Origin: JACCQS01 sp963766765
Lineage (GTDB): Bacteria > Actinomycetota > Actinomycetes > Mycobacteriales > Geodermatophilaceae
NCBI GenBank assembly: GCA_963766765.1
Contig: CAVYBR010000004.1
Coordinates: 186,001 to 250,000 of the forward strand
DNA: 64,000 nucleotides
Direction: 5' to 3'
This document shows positions 63,719-64,000 of this stretch, one piece after another. The number at the start of each line of letters is the position of its first letter. The first letter of the stretch is position 1. The notes under the pieces were generated by a model. It was not told the DNA's origin, did not search any database, and was given only the letters and a program-made list of their open reading frames with translations. The translations under genes and the position numbers were made by a program.

Positions 63719-64000
63719 TCAGGGCAGGCCGGTGGTCGCCTCGAACACGACGGCGGGACCGGCGATCTGGATGCCCGATCTCGGCCGCGCTCACGAAAGC
63801 CGCACGTCCGCGCGGCAGGTCGAGAACCGTCCCATCCGGAGCTGTGAGCCGGGCGTTGCCATCCACCGTCAGGAGAAGGCCGGCCGGTTGCGCCTCAAGC
63901 GCGATCGGAGCGGTGATCTCGAGCCTGCTCAGCGAGAATTCCTCGGCCTCCGTTCGGAACCGCGTCCTGCCCGTCTCATCACGATCGCCGCGTACGACGT
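63719..64000 (-). CDS. manA: Mannose-6-phosphate isomerase C-terminus (partial, one frameshift)
   Basis: The start lies beyond the window. In the minus frame, FRTEAEEFSLSRLEITAPIALEAQPAGLLLTVDGNARLTAPDGTVLDLPRGRAAFVSAAEIG reads as the type I ManA cupin end. A one-base shift near 63,770 then gives AGPAVVFEATTGLP and a stop at 63719. manA interconverts mannose-6-P and fructose-6-P for mannosylated cell envelope. It fits the Rv3255c place in the mycobacterial order. Confidence 0.78.

Overview
The window is chromosomal DNA from a high-GC actinobacterium. It is densely coded, with many GTG starts, ATGA/TGATG overlaps and lineage-specific families (DUF3152, DUF3107, DUF6893, DUF6912, Rv3235-type, LpqB, MtrAB, TIGR03086). 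Two blocks follow a gene order I recall from Mycobacterium tuberculosis. Roughly 6.8-21.9 kb resembles Rv3203-Rv3213c (hydrolase, alkyltransferase-like protein, TIGR03086, MoeZ, DUF3152, TetR, DUF3107, ferritin-like, RhlE, PQQ-like, ParA-like). Roughly 50.4-64 kb resembles Rv3235 to Rv3255c (Rv3235 family, secA, hpf, comF, lpqB, mtrB, mtrA, ahcY, manA). The inserted non-mycobacterial genes suggest a relative outside the genus; I cannot fix the order or genus. I saw no rRNA, tRNA, CRISPR array, prophage or insertion sequence.

Layout. 1-6.6 kb: secreted phytase-like esterase (cut by the window edge), a 39-aa protein, an MFS exporter coupled to a MalY/PatB-type C-S lyase, an aldo-keto reductase, a GNAT acetyltransferase and a stand-alone TrpB2. 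6.7-13 kb: alkyltransferase-like DNA-repair protein flanked by two related hairpins, TIGR03086 protein, MoeZ, DUF3152, alpha/beta hydrolase, AHSA1-like protein and a DctA-type symporter with a CRP-like palindrome upstream. 13-22.3 kb: MFS/TetR divergent pair, DUF3107, zinc peptidase, ferritin-like protein, DEAD-box helicase with a frameshifted tail, PQQ-like beta-propeller, pterin dehydratase-VOC fusion, ParA-like ATPase, then a 426-bp gene-free gap with an inverted repeat.

22.3-34.8 kb: accessory metabolism. It holds an amidohydrolase, a DUF2510/zinc-ribbon protein, two divergent TetR units with clear operator-like DNA (one with a SRPBCC protein, one with an MMPL transporter), MpaB-like oxygenase, a phosphotransferase-like protein, PHP phosphoesterase, PH-domain membrane protein, NUDIX, VOC and MaoC. 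34.8-43.2 kb: an HTTM pair, an adaptor/ATPase/permease export operon of MacB type, a TetR/membrane-protein divergent pair, and proline catabolism (pruA). 43.2-50.9 kb: DUF6912, patatin, wax-ester/DGAT-type acyltransferase, a CpaE-like/CpaB-like pair with no pilus genes, an excisionase/MerR-like HTH protein, and a LysM membrane protein whose start is preceded by five 10-bp direct repeats.

50.9-64 kb: secA, hpf, comF, lpqB-mtrB-mtrA, then two adenosylhomocysteinase-family genes in a row. The one next to mtrA is divergent at catalytic positions; the other is the canonical ahcY coupled to a MerR gene. A TPR protein and the end of manA close the window.

Assembly quality. Genes that should be intact (secA, ahcY, the end of rhlE, the PQQ-like gene, MerR, manA) carry clustered single-base frameshifts at about 18.8-20.4, 51.2-52.7 and 59.8-63.8 kb, while 21-50.9 kb reads cleanly. 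I treat these as sequence errors rather than pseudogenes.
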